Shown here piece by piece: positions 25,983 to 34,975 of a stretch of 64,000 nucleotides of DNA. Under the pieces are notes generated by a model. That model saw only the letters and a list, made by a program, of their open reading frames with translations. It did no database searches and was not told the origin of the DNA. The translations under genes and the position numbers were made by a program. Source of the DNA: Kordia sp. TARA_039_SRF (GTDB taxonomy: Bacteria > Bacteroidota > Bacteroidia > Flavobacteriales > Flavobacteriaceae); assembly GCA_006383075.2 (NCBI GenBank), contig SMNH02000003.1:98425-162424 (forward strand), in the 5' to 3' direction. The stretch's first letter is position 1. Each line of letters opens with the position of its first letter.

Positions 25983-26594
25983 TTAAGTACCCAAAAGTGT
26001 ATTCATAAAGTCTGTAATATCTTTGCGGCTTTCTTGTTGCAATGCCTCTTTGGCAAGTTGTTTGTCTTTGGACGATTTATCTTGTGAAAGCTTAAATTTT
26101 CCTTCCCATGACGTAATTTCGAGCTTAAATCCCACAATATAATCTGCGAGCGATTGCACTCTTGTATTTTTCGTGTCTAACACATAAGGAGCGTCAGAAG
26201 TTTCCAAAAAAGCAGTCATATCCGCAATAGATTGTATGACTTTATCAGCATTATCAATTCGTGTCACATTTCCTGTAATATGAACCTTTACATAATTCCA
26301 GGTTGGCAATTGTGTAGTACTGTATACTTTTGGGGAAATATAGCAATCAGGTCCGTGAAATATCGCTTGCGCGGGAATGTTCTCTTGTAACAACGTTACT
26401 TGCGGATTGAATTTGTCAATATGTCCAATCAAACAACCCAATCCATCGTCAGAAGCTTGATACATCAGTGGAACATGTGTTGTGAAAATTTCACTGTCTT
26501 TCGCAGAAATTAGTGTCGCCAGCGGATACTTTTTGATGGTTTCAATAACATTCTCAAAATCTGTTTCCTGATGATGTTTTGGAGGATAGTTCAT
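25983..26594 (-). CDS. PaiB-like FMN-binding split-barrel protein
   Basis: The protein has 203 residues and no signal or membrane segment. It starts MNYPPKHHQETD and has YPLATLIS near residue 23, THVPLMY near 39, GHIDKFNPQ near 57 and IFHGPDCYISPKVY followed by TWNYVKVHITG near 79-108, the pattern of the PaiB family (named for a Bacillus regulator of sporulation and degradative enzymes, with an FMN-binding split-barrel fold). Whether it regulates transcription here is unknown; no DNA-binding domain is evident. Its start is 2 bases after the DUF1569 stop, so the two genes are almost certainly coupled. It ends exactly next to the mpl stop. Confidence 0.85.
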   Translation of the reverse strand: MNYPPKHHQETDFENVIETIKKYPLATLISAKDSEIFTTHVPLMYQASDDGLGCLIGHIDKFNPQVTLLQENIPAQAIFHGPDCYISPKVYSTTQLPTWNYVKVHITGNVTRIDNADKVIQSIADMTAFLETSDAPYVLDTKNTRVQSLADYIVGFKLEITSWEGKFKLSQDKSSKDKQLAKEALQQESRKDITDFMNTLLGT

Positions 26595-26596
26595 AC

Positions 26597-27052
26597 CTAC
26601 ACACTAAACTGATTCAAATGATGGTCCAAATGTTTGTATTGCATTTTTCCCCATTGTTCCTGTGTAAATTTTCCAAACATCGGATGCGCTGGCCAATCTG
26701 TGACATCTTTTTGGTTGTGAAATTCTGTTACCAATTCAGCGAGTTTTGCCTTTTCGACAGCTAAATCTTTTTCATCTACAATCAAAAAATCGCGGACAGT
26801 TGGTAAATTTTGCGTCCAAGGTTTGTCGTTGTACATCAAGGGTTTATAAATTTTAAATACCAGTCGCTTCATAAAACCAGGTCTTTTACCACTTAATGCA
26901 ATTTTTCCCATGGAAAGTTCTAGTGGCTTTTGACAATGTGTACACATTTGTGCCACAGTCATTCTTCCCCAATCTGGAGTAGATTCTATAGACAATTGGG
27001 TAATTCTATCTTGAATTTCTTGGTGCGCATTTTCTTCAAAGAGTGATTTCAT
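26597..27052 (-). CDS. DUF1569 (DinB-like) protein
   Basis: The protein has 151 residues and is cytoplasmic. The sequence M-x-VAQMCTHCQKPLELSMG (about 31-49), HPMFGKFTQEQWGKMQYKH and the C-terminal KHLDHHLNQF motif identify DUF1569, part of the DinB/YfiT-like four-helix group that binds a metal through spaced histidines. The likely ligands are His39 and the His pair near 144. Some DinB relatives are thiol-dependent transferases, but none is established for this family. It is the first gene of a tightly spaced pair with the paiB-like gene. Confidence 0.85.
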   Translation of the reverse strand: MKSLFEENAHQEIQDRITQLSIESTPDWGRMTVAQMCTHCQKPLELSMGKIALSGKRPGFMKRLVFKIYKPLMYNDKPWTQNLPTVRDFLIVDEKDLAVEKAKLAELVTEFHNQKDVTDWPAHPMFGKFTQEQWGKMQYKHLDHHLNQFSV

Positions 27053-27368
27053 CGGTGTTATTTTAAGGCTTAGTTGTGTTATATAGGTGAAAAATAAAGG
27101 TACTGCAATCGCGGATAATCTGAAAATAAATTCTCAAAATTAACGCTTATAAAATTTATAACACGCTTACAAACTTATCTATACAAGTACCGTAAAAAAG
27201 GAGTAGTTTTAAGATGGATTTTACCATATGCCATAAAAAAATAGATGGTATTTACTCAAAACGCAATCGGGAATGTGGTGAAAATGAAGTGTTGTTTGAA
27301 TCTCGATTGCGTTTAATTTTAAAATAGAAAACAAGTGAATCTATGCAGCTTACAAAATATTTTTTAGG
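27053..27368. other. Spacer before radC with a long inverted repeat
   Basis: This 316-base spacer lies between two divergent genes. It contains the stem-loop at 27259-27314 and a 37-codon open frame at 27214-27327 that overlaps it. The frame has no family resemblance and is not called. No exact TAnnTTTG box was seen close to radC. Confidence 0.6.
27259..27314 (+). repeat. 14-bp inverted repeat (stem-loop) upstream of radC
   Basis: AAACGCAATCGGGA (27259-27272) pairs with TCTCGATTGCGTTT (27301-27314), all Watson-Crick except one G-U, around a 28-base loop. It is followed by AATTTTAAAAT rather than a T-run, so it is not a standard terminator. It could be a structured leader or a decayed repeat. 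Confidence 0.7.
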
Positions 27369-28070
27369 ATGAAAGATACGACTGCCAATCTCCAATCGAT
27401 AAAATACTGGTCAGAAGACGATCGTCCGCGTGAAAAATTAGCACTCAAAGGAAAAACGGCACTGAGTGATGCAGAATTGCTAGCAATTTTAATTCGTTTG
27501 GGCAACAAAGAAGAAAGTGCGGTAGACCTTTCCAAGCGGATTTTAGCATCGGTTGATGGAAATTTAAACGAACTCGGAAAACTATCGTCCGATCAACTCA
27601 AAAAATTCAAAGGCATTGGATTGGTCAAAGCGATTACGATTATTGCTGCCTTAGAGCTTGGAAAACGACGACAAGTAGAAACCAAAGTTGAGCGACAAAA
27701 AATCACTTCGAGTCGTATGGTTTTTGAAATCATGCAACCGATTATTGGCGAATTGCCACACGAAGAATTCTGGATTATCTATCTAAACAATTCAAATAAA
27801 GTCCTCAAAAAAATACGTTTGAGTAAAGGCGGTATCACAGGAACATTAGTTGACATTCGGTTGGTTTTAAAAACAGCATTAGAAGTTGGTGCCGTTGCGA
27901 TTATTTTAGCGCACAATCATCCATCGGGAACATTAAAAGCAAGTTCGGCAGACAAAGCCATTACAAAAAAAATGCGCTTGGGCGCGGAAAATATTGATAT
28001 AAAAGTACTAGATCATTTAATTATCACAGAAAAAGAGTATTTCAGTTTTGCAGATGAAAATTTACTGTAA
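27369..28070 (+). CDS. radC: RadC family JAB/MPN-domain protein
   Basis: The protein has 233 residues. The N-terminal part has the UPF0758 signature (WSEDDRPREKLALKG, LSDAELLAILIRLG) and a helix-hairpin-helix-like turn (FKGIGLVKA, about 80-88) that could touch DNA. The C-terminal JAB1/MPN metalloprotease-like domain carries HNHPSG at 182-187 and the matching Asp in SSADK near 195, forming a JAMM zinc site. Glu132 or Glu133 may be the catalytic acid. RadC was once linked to DNA repair, but its role remains uncertain. It stands alone, with the long stem-loop upstream. Confidence 0.93.
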   Translation: MKDTTANLQSIKYWSEDDRPREKLALKGKTALSDAELLAILIRLGNKEESAVDLSKRILASVDGNLNELGKLSSDQLKKFKGIGLVKAITIIAALELGKRRQVETKVERQKITSSRMVFEIMQPIIGELPHEEFWIIYLNNSNKVLKKIRLSKGGITGTLVDIRLVLKTALEVGAVAIILAHNHPSGTLKASSADKAITKKMRLGAENIDIKVLDHLIITEKEYFSFADENLL

Positions 28071-28187
28071 AAGTACTAGAAAGCTTTGCCAAATTCACAA
28101 CCTCAGCAATGACATAATTTATAGAAAATGAAGCGGTAAGTTGCAAATTGCTTATTTTTGAATCTAATTCAAGTGAACTTACTCTAA

Positions 28188-29483
28188 ATGCTGTTAGTAT
28201 ATACTAAAAAAATCACACCACGACTTCGGTATACATTTAAACATGTATTAACGCGTATTTTGGGTATTCCTGTAGATTTTACCACGAAGATAGAAGCATT
28301 CATTGCGCATAACGAAGTGAAAATGTCGTACGTAAAACAGCCGCTTGGCGACGAATTTTCAGTGCGAAGTCACGATTTACTATTTCAGCAAGGAGTTGGC
28401 GAAGTAGACATTACAATGCAAAAATGGGAAGAAGTTCCTTGTTTTTTTCCTGCGAGTGAAAAAAGCAGCATTCCGTTTGATATTTTCGCAGCAAGCTTTT
28501 ACATGTTGAGTCGTTATGAAGAATATTTACCCTATGTAAAAGACGAACACGGACGCTATACCGCAGAAGAAAGTTTGGCATACGAACACAATTTTTTAAC
28601 GATTCCTGTAGTAGATATTTGGTGTCAGAAGTTTTTAAAAGTTTTTTTAGAACGTTTCCCAGATGTGGAATTGGAAGAACGAAAATTCAAATACCAACCA
28701 ATAATCAATGTGCCTGTGGCGTATGCGTATAAAAAACGTGGAATTCTCAGAACATTAGGCGGATTTGCGACAGATATTGGACGATTCAAATTTTCACGTT
28801 TCATAGACCGTTTTGCTGTATTGTTAGGAATGCGCGACGATCCATACAACAATTTTGATGCGCTAATTGCATTGCACAAACAATACGAAACCAAAGCACA
28901 TTATTTCTTTCAAATTGGCGATTATGCAACTCATGATCACAATATATCTATCTACAAAAACGAATTTATCCGATTGATAAAAAATGTGTCTGATTACAGC
29001 AAAGTCGGATTGCTAGCTTCGTATGCTTCGTTCACAGAAACCAAAAAACTCAAAAAAGAAAAGAAGCGACTCAATACCACGATTAACAAGCCTGTAAAAC
29101 GTGTGCGGCAGCATTACAACATGCTCAACATGCCACAATTTTACCGAAATCTCATCGATTTAGAATTTACAGAAGATTACTCTATGGGATATGAAAGCAC
29201 ACTAGGATTCCGCGCAGGAACTTGCAGTCCATTCTACTTTTATGACATCGGACTCGAAATTCAAACACCATTACGAGTACATCCGTTTTGCGTACAATAC
29301 AATGGCGAATTACACAAAGAAGTTTTAACAGACGAAATCATGCAAATGGCAACCGAAGTCCAAAAAGTAAATGGTATTTTTGCAACGGTATTCCACAATG
29401 TAGTACTTTCAGAACGAAATGTTGCGTGGAAACAATTGTATATCAATTTATTAAAAGCGTATAGCAATGCAGAAAATCACTGA
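28188..29483 (+). CDS. Polysaccharide deacetylase-like protein with DUF7033-type N-terminal region
   Basis: The protein has 431 residues and no signal peptide. Its N-terminal region (FDIFAASFYMLSRYEEYL, near 103-120, and VVDIWCQKFLKVF) is the DUF7033 type found with NodB-like deacetylase folds in Bacteroidota. The C-terminal half holds a TIM-like fragment: GLLASYASFTE near 279, then GYESTLGFRAGTCSPFYFYD (about 325-344), where RAGTC-PF is the NodB motif-3 region. A canonical TFDDG motif is replaced by weaker sequence, so activity is uncertain. It overlaps the following HAD gene by 17 bases, so the two are translationally coupled. A TATTTTTG box at 28153-28160 fits the -7 consensus. Confidence 0.75.
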   Translation: MLLVYTKKITPRLRYTFKHVLTRILGIPVDFTTKIEAFIAHNEVKMSYVKQPLGDEFSVRSHDLLFQQGVGEVDITMQKWEEVPCFFPASEKSSIPFDIFAASFYMLSRYEEYLPYVKDEHGRYTAEESLAYEHNFLTIPVVDIWCQKFLKVFLERFPDVELEERKFKYQPIINVPVAYAYKKRGILRTLGGFATDIGRFKFSRFIDRFAVLLGMRDDPYNNFDALIALHKQYETKAHYFFQIGDYATHDHNISIYKNEFIRLIKNVSDYSKVGLLASYASFTETKKLKKEKKRLNTTINKPVKRVRQHYNMLNMPQFYRNLIDLEFTEDYSMGYESTLGFRAGTCSPFYFYDIGLEIQTPLRVHPFCVQYNGELHKEVLTDEIMQMATEVQKVNGIFATVFHNVVLSERNVAWKQLYINLLKAYSNAENH

Positions 29484-30150
29484 TATTTTCTTTGACTTAG
29501 ACCATACTTTGTGGGATTTTGAAAAAAACTCAGCGTTAACCTTCCAAAAAATACTAGCAGAAAACAATGTCGCCGTAGATTTTGACCGTTTTTTAGAAGC
29601 GTATGTGCCTATTAATTTAGAATATTGGCGATTGTTTCGCGTAGAAAAAATCTCTAAAAAAGAACTGCGTTATCAGCGATTGTTTCAAACTTTTAATGCA
29701 ATCAACTTTGAAGCTTCGGATGAATTAATTCAGCTACTTTCAGAGCAATACATTCAGTGTTTATCTGACTTTAATCATTTATTTGAATATACAGAAGAAC
29801 TCTTGCAAAATCTTCAGAAAAAATACAAACTTCATATCATTACCAATGGCTTCAGAGACGTACAAAAGCGAAAAATAAAAGCTTCTGGCATTGCTTCGTA
29901 TTTTGAACACATCATCGATTCGGAAAGTGTACATGTAAAAAAGCCAAATCCGAAAATTTTTGAACACGCGCTAACACTCGCAAATGTAAACCCTGAAAAC
30001 GCATTAATGATTGGCGATAGTTTGGAAGCAGATATTTTGGGAGCAATCAACGTACAAATGAACGTCATTCATGTCGACTTTGACAAAAAGTACACACATT
30101 TGCTTTGTCCAATTGTGCATGATTTGACTGAGATTGAAAAATTGCTGTAA
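29467..30150 (+). CDS. YjjG-family HAD phosphatase (noncanonical pyrimidine nucleotidase)
   Basis: The protein has 227 residues and is cytoplasmic. HAD motif I is FFDLDHTLWD with nucleophile Asp10 and acid/base Asp12. Motif II is the Thr of IITNGF near 125, motif III the lysine in KKPNP near 158, and motif IV GDSLEADILGA near 181. The cap is helical (C1 type). The FFDLDHTLWDFEKNS start and the length are typical of YjjG, which removes phosphate from noncanonical or modified pyrimidine nucleotides. The start overlaps the end of the deacetylase-like gene by 17 bases. Confidence 0.87.
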   Translation: MQKITDIFFDLDHTLWDFEKNSALTFQKILAENNVAVDFDRFLEAYVPINLEYWRLFRVEKISKKELRYQRLFQTFNAINFEASDELIQLLSEQYIQCLSDFNHLFEYTEELLQNLQKKYKLHIITNGFRDVQKRKIKASGIASYFEHIIDSESVHVKKPNPKIFEHALTLANVNPENALMIGDSLEADILGAINVQMNVIHVDFDKKYTHLLCPIVHDLTEIEKLL

Positions 30151-30239
30151 TAAAAGGCAAAAAGTGTCGTTTTTTTAAAAGAAAGTTGTTATATAAAAGA
30201 GAATACTCTTCTCGCATATACATCTAAAGATGTCGCTTT

Positions 30240-30794
30240 ATGACCAAAAAAATCGTTTGCTGTTTTCTATTAGTTGCGATATTTTCCTGTGTGAAAGATG
30301 TCGATTTTGAACAGGCGGAAGATATTGTGCTTTCACCTGTGGTAGAATCGAGTTTGGTCTTTTTTGACTTTGAAGCTTCGGAATTTTCAGAACCTACAGG
30401 AACCGCGATTGTCACTGTGGGAGACGATTTGGAATTGGATATTTTTAACGATGAATTTCTACGCGATAATCTAACACGATGCGAATTCTTTTTTGAAATC
30501 ACCAACTCAATCGACAGAAACTTTAGAGCAGATATTATCTTATATGATGAAAACGACCAAATCACGTATGCATTCGCTATTAATGTAATGCCTGATGGAA
30601 ACAATGAAGTCGTAACCACGCATACCGAAGTGTTTGAAGAAGCGCTGCTAGAACAACTAAAAAGTACCGTACGACTCGAATTGATACTGAGTATGTTTCC
30701 AAGTGCAACAGGCATTCCGCTTGATGAAAATAGTGTCGGAAATATCAAAATGCGCTCAAAAGCTACGCTATTCTTTTTAATCGATAACGAATGA
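30240..30794 (+). CDS. Putative lipoprotein of unknown function
   Basis: The protein has 184 residues. The N-terminal signal MTKKIVCCFLLVAIFSC ends in a probable lipidated cysteine (Cys17, lipobox AIFSC, slightly atypical Phe at -2), followed by VKDVDFEQAED. The mature part is acidic and mostly beta (SSLVFFDFEAS, CEFFFEITNS, RADIILYDENDQ), which suggests a small beta sandwich. It ends 15 bases before the DUF5723 gene, so the two probably form an operon and may work together at the outer membrane. No family is recognised. Confidence 0.62.
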   Translation: MTKKIVCCFLLVAIFSCVKDVDFEQAEDIVLSPVVESSLVFFDFEASEFSEPTGTAIVTVGDDLELDIFNDEFLRDNLTRCEFFFEITNSIDRNFRADIILYDENDQITYAFAINVMPDGNNEVVTTHTEVFEEALLEQLKSTVRLELILSMFPSATGIPLDENSVGNIKMRSKATLFFLIDNE

Positions 30795-30809
30795 TAAATT
30801 GAATAGCTT

Positions 30810-32237
30810 TTGAAAAAACTCAGTTACATATTCCTATTTTTCATCAGTTTTGCATTCGCACAAAACAAACAATTGCTATATAATTTTACAGACATTCCAC
30901 AATCGTTATTGCTCAATCCTGGTGCTGAAGTCAATTACAAATGGCATGCAGGTTTTCCGTTGCTATCACACATTCATGCTAGCGCAGGTGCTTCCGGCGT
31001 TACGGTGTATGATGTGTTTGCAGATAATGGTGTGAATTTTAATGATAAGTTGCGTCGTGTCGTATATAATTTAGATCGAAACGACTATTTTACAATCAAT
31101 CAGCAATTGGAAATTTTTAGTGGCGGATTTGCCTATGGAAACTCGTACGAACCTGATAAATATCTTTCGTTCGGATTGTATCAAGAACTGGATGTGCATT
31201 TTTACTATCCGAGAGATTATGCGATTTTGGCGTATGAAGGAAATCAAAATAATATTGGACGCAGTTTTGACTTGGGCGATTTAAACGGAAAAGGTGAGTT
31301 GTTGTCGGTTTTGCATGTCGGAATCACCAAAAAAGTCAATAAAAAATGGACGTATGGTGTTCGTGGAAAAATCTATTCGAGTCTGCTCAATTTTAAATCG
31401 ACCAATAACAGTGGAAGCTTCGTCACGACAGAAGGCACGAATAATTTTTACAATCACAGCTTTGATTTGGATTTACAATTGCAAACTTCAGGATATGCTT
31501 CATTAATTGATTTAGACAACGACGGACAAAACGATTGGAATCGAAAAGCCATCAAAGAATTACGAAAAAGAGTGCTTTTTGGTGGAAATTTGGGCTTAGG
31601 ATTGGACGCAGGATTTACCTATCATCCCAAAGAACAATGGACAATTACAGGAAGTATTCAAGATGTTGGGTTTATCTATCACACCAAAGATGTAGAAACT
31701 TATGCGTTAAAAGGTCAGTACACATTTGAAGGCGTAAATCCGCTATTTCCAAACAATGGTTCAGGGCAAACTGCTGATGAATACTGGCAGGAAATCACCG
31801 AAAATTTTGAAGACTTATTCGAACTAGATACGATTACTACAAACTATATGGCATGGCGTTCGCCTAAAATCAATGGTTCTGCTTCTTACAAATACGGAAA
31901 AAAAGTACTCAAAGAATGCAATTGCACCGCAGATGACGGCGATTATTTAAACGAAGTGGGCTTACAACTATTTGCTATTGGACGTTCGCGCCGACCGCAA
32001 TTATCAGTTTCTGCCTTTTATTATCGACGGTTGTTTAATTTTTTAAGTGGAAAAGTCACGTATACGGTTGATGGTTTTTCAAAAACGAATATTGGTGTTG
32101 GACTGTCTTCACATATTGGAAATATCAACTTTTACATTATGGCAGATAACTTACTGGAATATCAAAATCTTGCCAAATCCAATTATGCTTCTGTACAATT
32201 GGGCTTCAATTATATTTTTCCGATGGAGAAAAAGTAG
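30810..32237 (+). CDS. DUF5723-type outer membrane protein (TTG start)
   Basis: The protein has 475 residues. The start is TTG at 30810: no ATG is available, and this codon sits directly before an ideal signal peptide (KKLSYIFLFFISFAFA, then Gln). The mature N-terminus LLYNFTDIPQSLLLNPGAEV is the hallmark of DUF5723 proteins of Bacteroidota. The remainder alternates amphipathic strands with aromatic girdles, consistent with a beta-barrel in the outer membrane, ending YASVQLGFNYIF. An acidic calcium-like turn (LDNDGQND, near 233) and a Cys pair (KECNCTADDGD, near 370) lie in loops. The function is unknown. The upstream lipoprotein gene is 15 bases away. Confidence 0.75.
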   Translation: MKKLSYIFLFFISFAFAQNKQLLYNFTDIPQSLLLNPGAEVNYKWHAGFPLLSHIHASAGASGVTVYDVFADNGVNFNDKLRRVVYNLDRNDYFTINQQLEIFSGGFAYGNSYEPDKYLSFGLYQELDVHFYYPRDYAILAYEGNQNNIGRSFDLGDLNGKGELLSVLHVGITKKVNKKWTYGVRGKIYSSLLNFKSTNNSGSFVTTEGTNNFYNHSFDLDLQLQTSGYASLIDLDNDGQNDWNRKAIKELRKRVLFGGNLGLGLDAGFTYHPKEQWTITGSIQDVGFIYHTKDVETYALKGQYTFEGVNPLFPNNGSGQTADEYWQEITENFEDLFELDTITTNYMAWRSPKINGSASYKYGKKVLKECNCTADDGDYLNEVGLQLFAIGRSRRPQLSVSAFYYRRLFNFLSGKVTYTVDGFSKTNIGVGLSSHIGNINFYIMADNLLEYQNLAKSNYASVQLGFNYIFPMEKK

Positions 32238-32259
32238 CGGATTCCGATAAAATGCTTAA

Positions 32260-32289
32260 TTTGGAGCAAAATATGAGGTCTATACATTG
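32260..32289 (+). promoter_or_regulatory. Candidate promoter of the proline-rich secreted protein
   Basis: TTTG (32260-32263), 19 bases, TACATTG (32283-32289), which lacks one T of TAnnTTTG. It lies 30 bases before the ATG at 32320. Confidence 0.35.
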
Positions 32290-32319
32290 ATAGGCGATGT
32301 AACTTAATAACTTAAATAG

Positions 32320-33114
32320 ATGAAACGTTTTATAGCGAGTGTACTTTTTGTATTTATAACCTTTTCTTGTTTTTCGCAGAAGTTGAATACATATAAATAT
32401 GTGGTGATTCCGTATGAATTTAGTTTTTTAAAGAAACATGATAAATATCGTGTCAACACGCTCGTACGTCACTTATTTAAGAAAGAAGGTTTTGAAGTCT
32501 TATATGATTCTGAAGATTTTCCAGAAGAGTTGAGCAGTGACCGATGTTTAGGTTTGTACGCAGATATTAATAGCAAATCTAACATTTTCACTACAAAAAT
32601 GGCGTTTGTCTTACGCGATTGTTCTAATAAAATTGTGATGGAAACTCCTTTCGGTCGCTCTAAAATAAAAGCGTATGAAAAAGCATATAGTCAAGCATTA
32701 CGAGAAGCTTTTGAAACGATTAAAGCGGAAAATTATACCTATCAACCTAAGAAAAAAGAAGAAGAAATTCCGCCACCACCACCTATTCAAATCGTAGAAG
32801 AAAAAGTAGATAAAGTTGAAGTGAAAGTAACGGAAGAGAAACCACCAATTCAAAAAACAGTCAAAGAGACAAAAACAACGACAACTGTTACAGAAACGAC
32901 CAAAGCAGTTTTATATGCACAACCGATTGAAAACGGTTACCAATTGGTAGATACTTCGCCCAAAGTGGTGATGATTTTATTAAAAACTGGCGTTCCGAAT
33001 GTATATTTGGTAAAGGGACAAGACGCAACGGTGTACAAAGAAAACGGACAATGGATTTTGTCAAAAGCGACTGCCAACGGGAATGCAAAGTCTACGTTGG
33101 AGATTAAGTTTTAG
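32320..33114 (+). CDS. Secreted protein with proline-rich central linker
   Basis: The protein has 264 residues. The signal peptide is residues 1-19 (MKRFIASVLFVFITFSCFS, then Gln). Residues 20-140 form a conserved-looking alpha/beta domain (YKYVVIPYEFSFLKK, RVNTLVRHLFKKEGFEVLYD) that resembles a periplasmic ligand- or peptidoglycan-facing domain, though no family is recognised. Residues about 145-195 are low complexity (EEIPPPPPIQ, Lys/Glu/Val then Lys/Thr-rich), a likely extended spacer. The C-terminal 65 residues form a small beta domain (ENGYQLVDTSPKVVMILLK). Such spacers often bridge the periplasm; that is inference. It is followed by a 503-base repeat region. Confidence 0.65.
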   Translation: MKRFIASVLFVFITFSCFSQKLNTYKYVVIPYEFSFLKKHDKYRVNTLVRHLFKKEGFEVLYDSEDFPEELSSDRCLGLYADINSKSNIFTTKMAFVLRDCSNKIVMETPFGRSKIKAYEKAYSQALREAFETIKAENYTYQPKKKEEEIPPPPPIQIVEEKVDKVEVKVTEEKPPIQKTVKETKTTTTVTETTKAVLYAQPIENGYQLVDTSPKVVMILLKTGVPNVYLVKGQDATVYKENGQWILSKATANGNAKSTLEIKF

Positions 33115-33203
33115 TAGTTAGTTTAAGAGTTTATAAGTTTAGGTGTTTAGGATTTGAAATAATTTAAAATCTAACATTCAACATTTAAAATTTCAAGTTT
33201 TCA

Positions 33204-33272
33204 AGTACTTCTCGATACAAATTTGCTTCATTTCGACAAGCTCAATGAGCAGCAAATTCACTCGAAGTGACG
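33204..33272 (+). repeat. Dispersed intergenic element, class II copy 2
   Basis: Left arm AGTACTTCTCGATACA, stem AAATTTGC (33219-33226) with GCAAATT (33252-33258) enclosing TTCATTTCGACAAGCTCAAT, right arm CACTCGAAGTGACG. It is the same element as 3592-3638 but with a longer insert in the hairpin. Confidence 0.78.
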
Positions 33273-33399
33273 ATTCTTTTTAATGTGTCAATTTGATAAT
33301 TTGAAAATGTACCAATGATTTATTACGCACTTTTTTTTATAAAACTAAGTAACGGCTTTGATTAACGAATAACGGTTGTTGATTGCTGATTTTTGATTG

Positions 33400-33500
33400 A
33401 AAGAATCTCAATACTAGCTAAAGTTTCACAACACGTCAGTTCGAGTGCCAAATCAAAGATTTGGTGTATCGAGAACAGCTATGAATTTCTAAAGTTTATT
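33400..33500 (-). repeat. Dispersed intergenic element, class I copy 4
   Basis: The core is 33434-33483. On the minus strand it reads CATAGCTGTTCTCGATACA, a hairpin CCAAATC-TTT-GATTTGG, then CACTCGAACTGACGT. The arms are the same as copies 1 and 2, but the stem sequence is entirely different and still perfectly self-complementary. Confidence 0.82.
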
Positions 33501-33617
33501 AAATGTTTAGGATTCAAAACAATTCAAAATCCAGCATTCAACATTTAAAATTCAAAAAGTCTAACAGCGATAGCAGTCTAATATCTAAAAGCGAAGCGTT
33601 CTAACCGTCTAACATAT

Positions 33618-34895
33618 CTAGTAATCATACTTATCCTTCCAACGATTCTTTAAAAAATCGCGGAGACTTTTCTCTCTTGGACTGCTTCCTGGCTCGTAAA
33701 TTTTTGTGTTGGATATTTCATCGGGTAAATATTCTTGCGCTACGAAATTGTGATTGTAATCGTGTGAATATTTATAATCTTCGCCATAACCCAAATCTTT
33801 CATGAGTTTAGTTGGTGCATTTCGCAAATGTAATGGAATGGACAAATCGCCTGTTTCTCTAACGATGGCTTGTGCCTTTTTGATTGCCATATACGAAGCA
33901 TTACTTTTGGGAGAAGTTGCTAAATACACGGCACATTGACTCAAAATAATACGTGCTTCTGGATAGCCAATAATGGAAACCGCTTGAAACGTATTGGTTG
34001 CAATTACCAATGCTGTCGGATTGGCAATTCCGATGTCTTCACTGGCAGAAATTAGCATTCTACGTGCAATGAATTTCACATCTTCGCCACCTTCAATCAT
34101 CCGTGTGAGCCAGTACACAGCTGCATTTGGATCGCTTCCACGAATCGATTTGATAAACGCCGAAATGATATCGTAATGTTGCTCGCCTGTTTTGTCGTAT
34201 AACACCGTGTTTTTTTGTACGCGACTCAACACTAAATCGTTTGTAATGGTTACGTTATCAGTTCCTTCGGAATTGATAAGGAGTTCAAAAATGTTCAACA
34301 GTTTTCGTGCATCACCACCTGAAAGCTTTAATAATGCTTCCGTTTCTTTGAGCGTTATTTGCTTCTTGGAAAGTTCAACATCTTCTTTGATGGCACGTTG
34401 CAGCAACTTTACCAAATCATCTTTCCCGAAAGGATTCAACACATATACTTGACAGCGTGATAGGAGTGCAGGAATGACTTCAAAACTCGGATTTTCTGTC
34501 GTGGCACCAATAAGTGTCACCCAACCTTTTTCTACCGCGCCTAACAAAGAATCTTGTTGCGATTTGCTGAATCGGTGAATTTCATCAATAAAAAGAATTG
34601 GGTTTTTTGTGGTGAATAATCCATTGTCCTGTTTGGCACGTTGTATCACTTCTCGAACTTCTTTCACGCCAGAACTTATCGCGCTAAGCGTATAAAAAGG
34701 TCGGTCAGAAGTAGTCGCAATAATATTTGCCAGTGTTGTTTTTCCAGTTCCTGGCGGTCCCCAAAGTAGGAGTGAAGGGATGATTCCCTGCTGTATTTGT
34801 CGTGTTAATACACCTGTTTCTCCTACCAAATGTTCTTGACTTATGTAATCTTCAAGCGTTTTGGGACGTATGCGTTCGGCTAATGGTTCACTCAT
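33618..34895 (-). CDS. rarA: Replication-associated recombination protein A (AAA+ ATPase)
   Basis: The protein has 425 residues. RarA/MgsA is a clamp-loader-like AAA+ ATPase that acts at stalled replication forks. It shows Walker A GPPGTGKT at 46-53, Walker [11 protein letters not shown] at 100-109, sensor 1 [11 protein letters not shown] near 130-140, the arginine finger in LLSRCQV, sensor 2 GGDARKLLN near 215, and the C-terminal tetramerisation region ([25 protein letters not shown] in part, then [17 protein letters not shown]). Length and motif order are normal. It is monocistronic; the upstream gene on the same strand is 80 bases away. Confidence 0.96.
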   Translation of the reverse strand: MSEPLAERIRPKTLEDYISQEHLVGETGVLTRQIQQGIIPSLLLWGPPGTGKTTLANIIATTSDRPFYTLSAISSGVKEVREVIQRAKQDNGLFTTKNPILFIDEIHRFSKSQQDSLLGAVEKGWVTLIGATTENPSFEVIPALLSRCQVYVLNPFGKDDLVKLLQRAIKEDVELSKKQITLKETEALLKLSGGDARKLLNIFELLINSEGTDNVTITNDLVLSRVQKNTVLYDKTGEQHYDIISAFIKSIRGSDPNAAVYWLTRMIEGGEDVKFIARRMLISASEDIGIANPTALVIATNTFQAVSIIGYPEARIILSQCAVYLATSPKSNASYMAIKKAQAIVRETGDLSIPLHLRNAPTKLMKDLGYGEDYKYSHDYNHNFVAQEYLPDEISNTKIYEPGSSPREKSLRDFLKNRWKDKYDY

Positions 34896-34975
34896 GGTGT
34901 AAAAATAATGTAATTATCCAAACTATGCATATGGAAAACTCGTAAGATGCTGCAACTACAAATTGAAAATGTGTA

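Larger units (their letters stand above)
33115..33617. repeat. Composite repeat-rich spacer
   Basis: This 503-base spacer lies between the proline-rich protein and the rarA stop. It holds a class II element on the plus strand (33204-33272), a class I element on the minus strand (about 33400-33500), and duplicated low-complexity text: AAATCTAACATTCAACATTT near 33167 reappears with small changes near 33528, and GTTTAGGATTYRAAAY recurs at 33147 and 33506. No gene or promoter is evident. Confidence 0.8.

Noticed and set aside
25970-25990. Zero-base convergent junction of mpl and the paiB-like gene (and of the rhomboid gene and rlmB) as overlapping antisense regulation
   Set aside because: Stops simply abut; compact gene ends are common and no structure spans the junctions.
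27214-27327. 37-codon open frame upstream of radC
   Set aside because: It overlaps the long inverted repeat, has no recognisable family and no start context; treated as chance.
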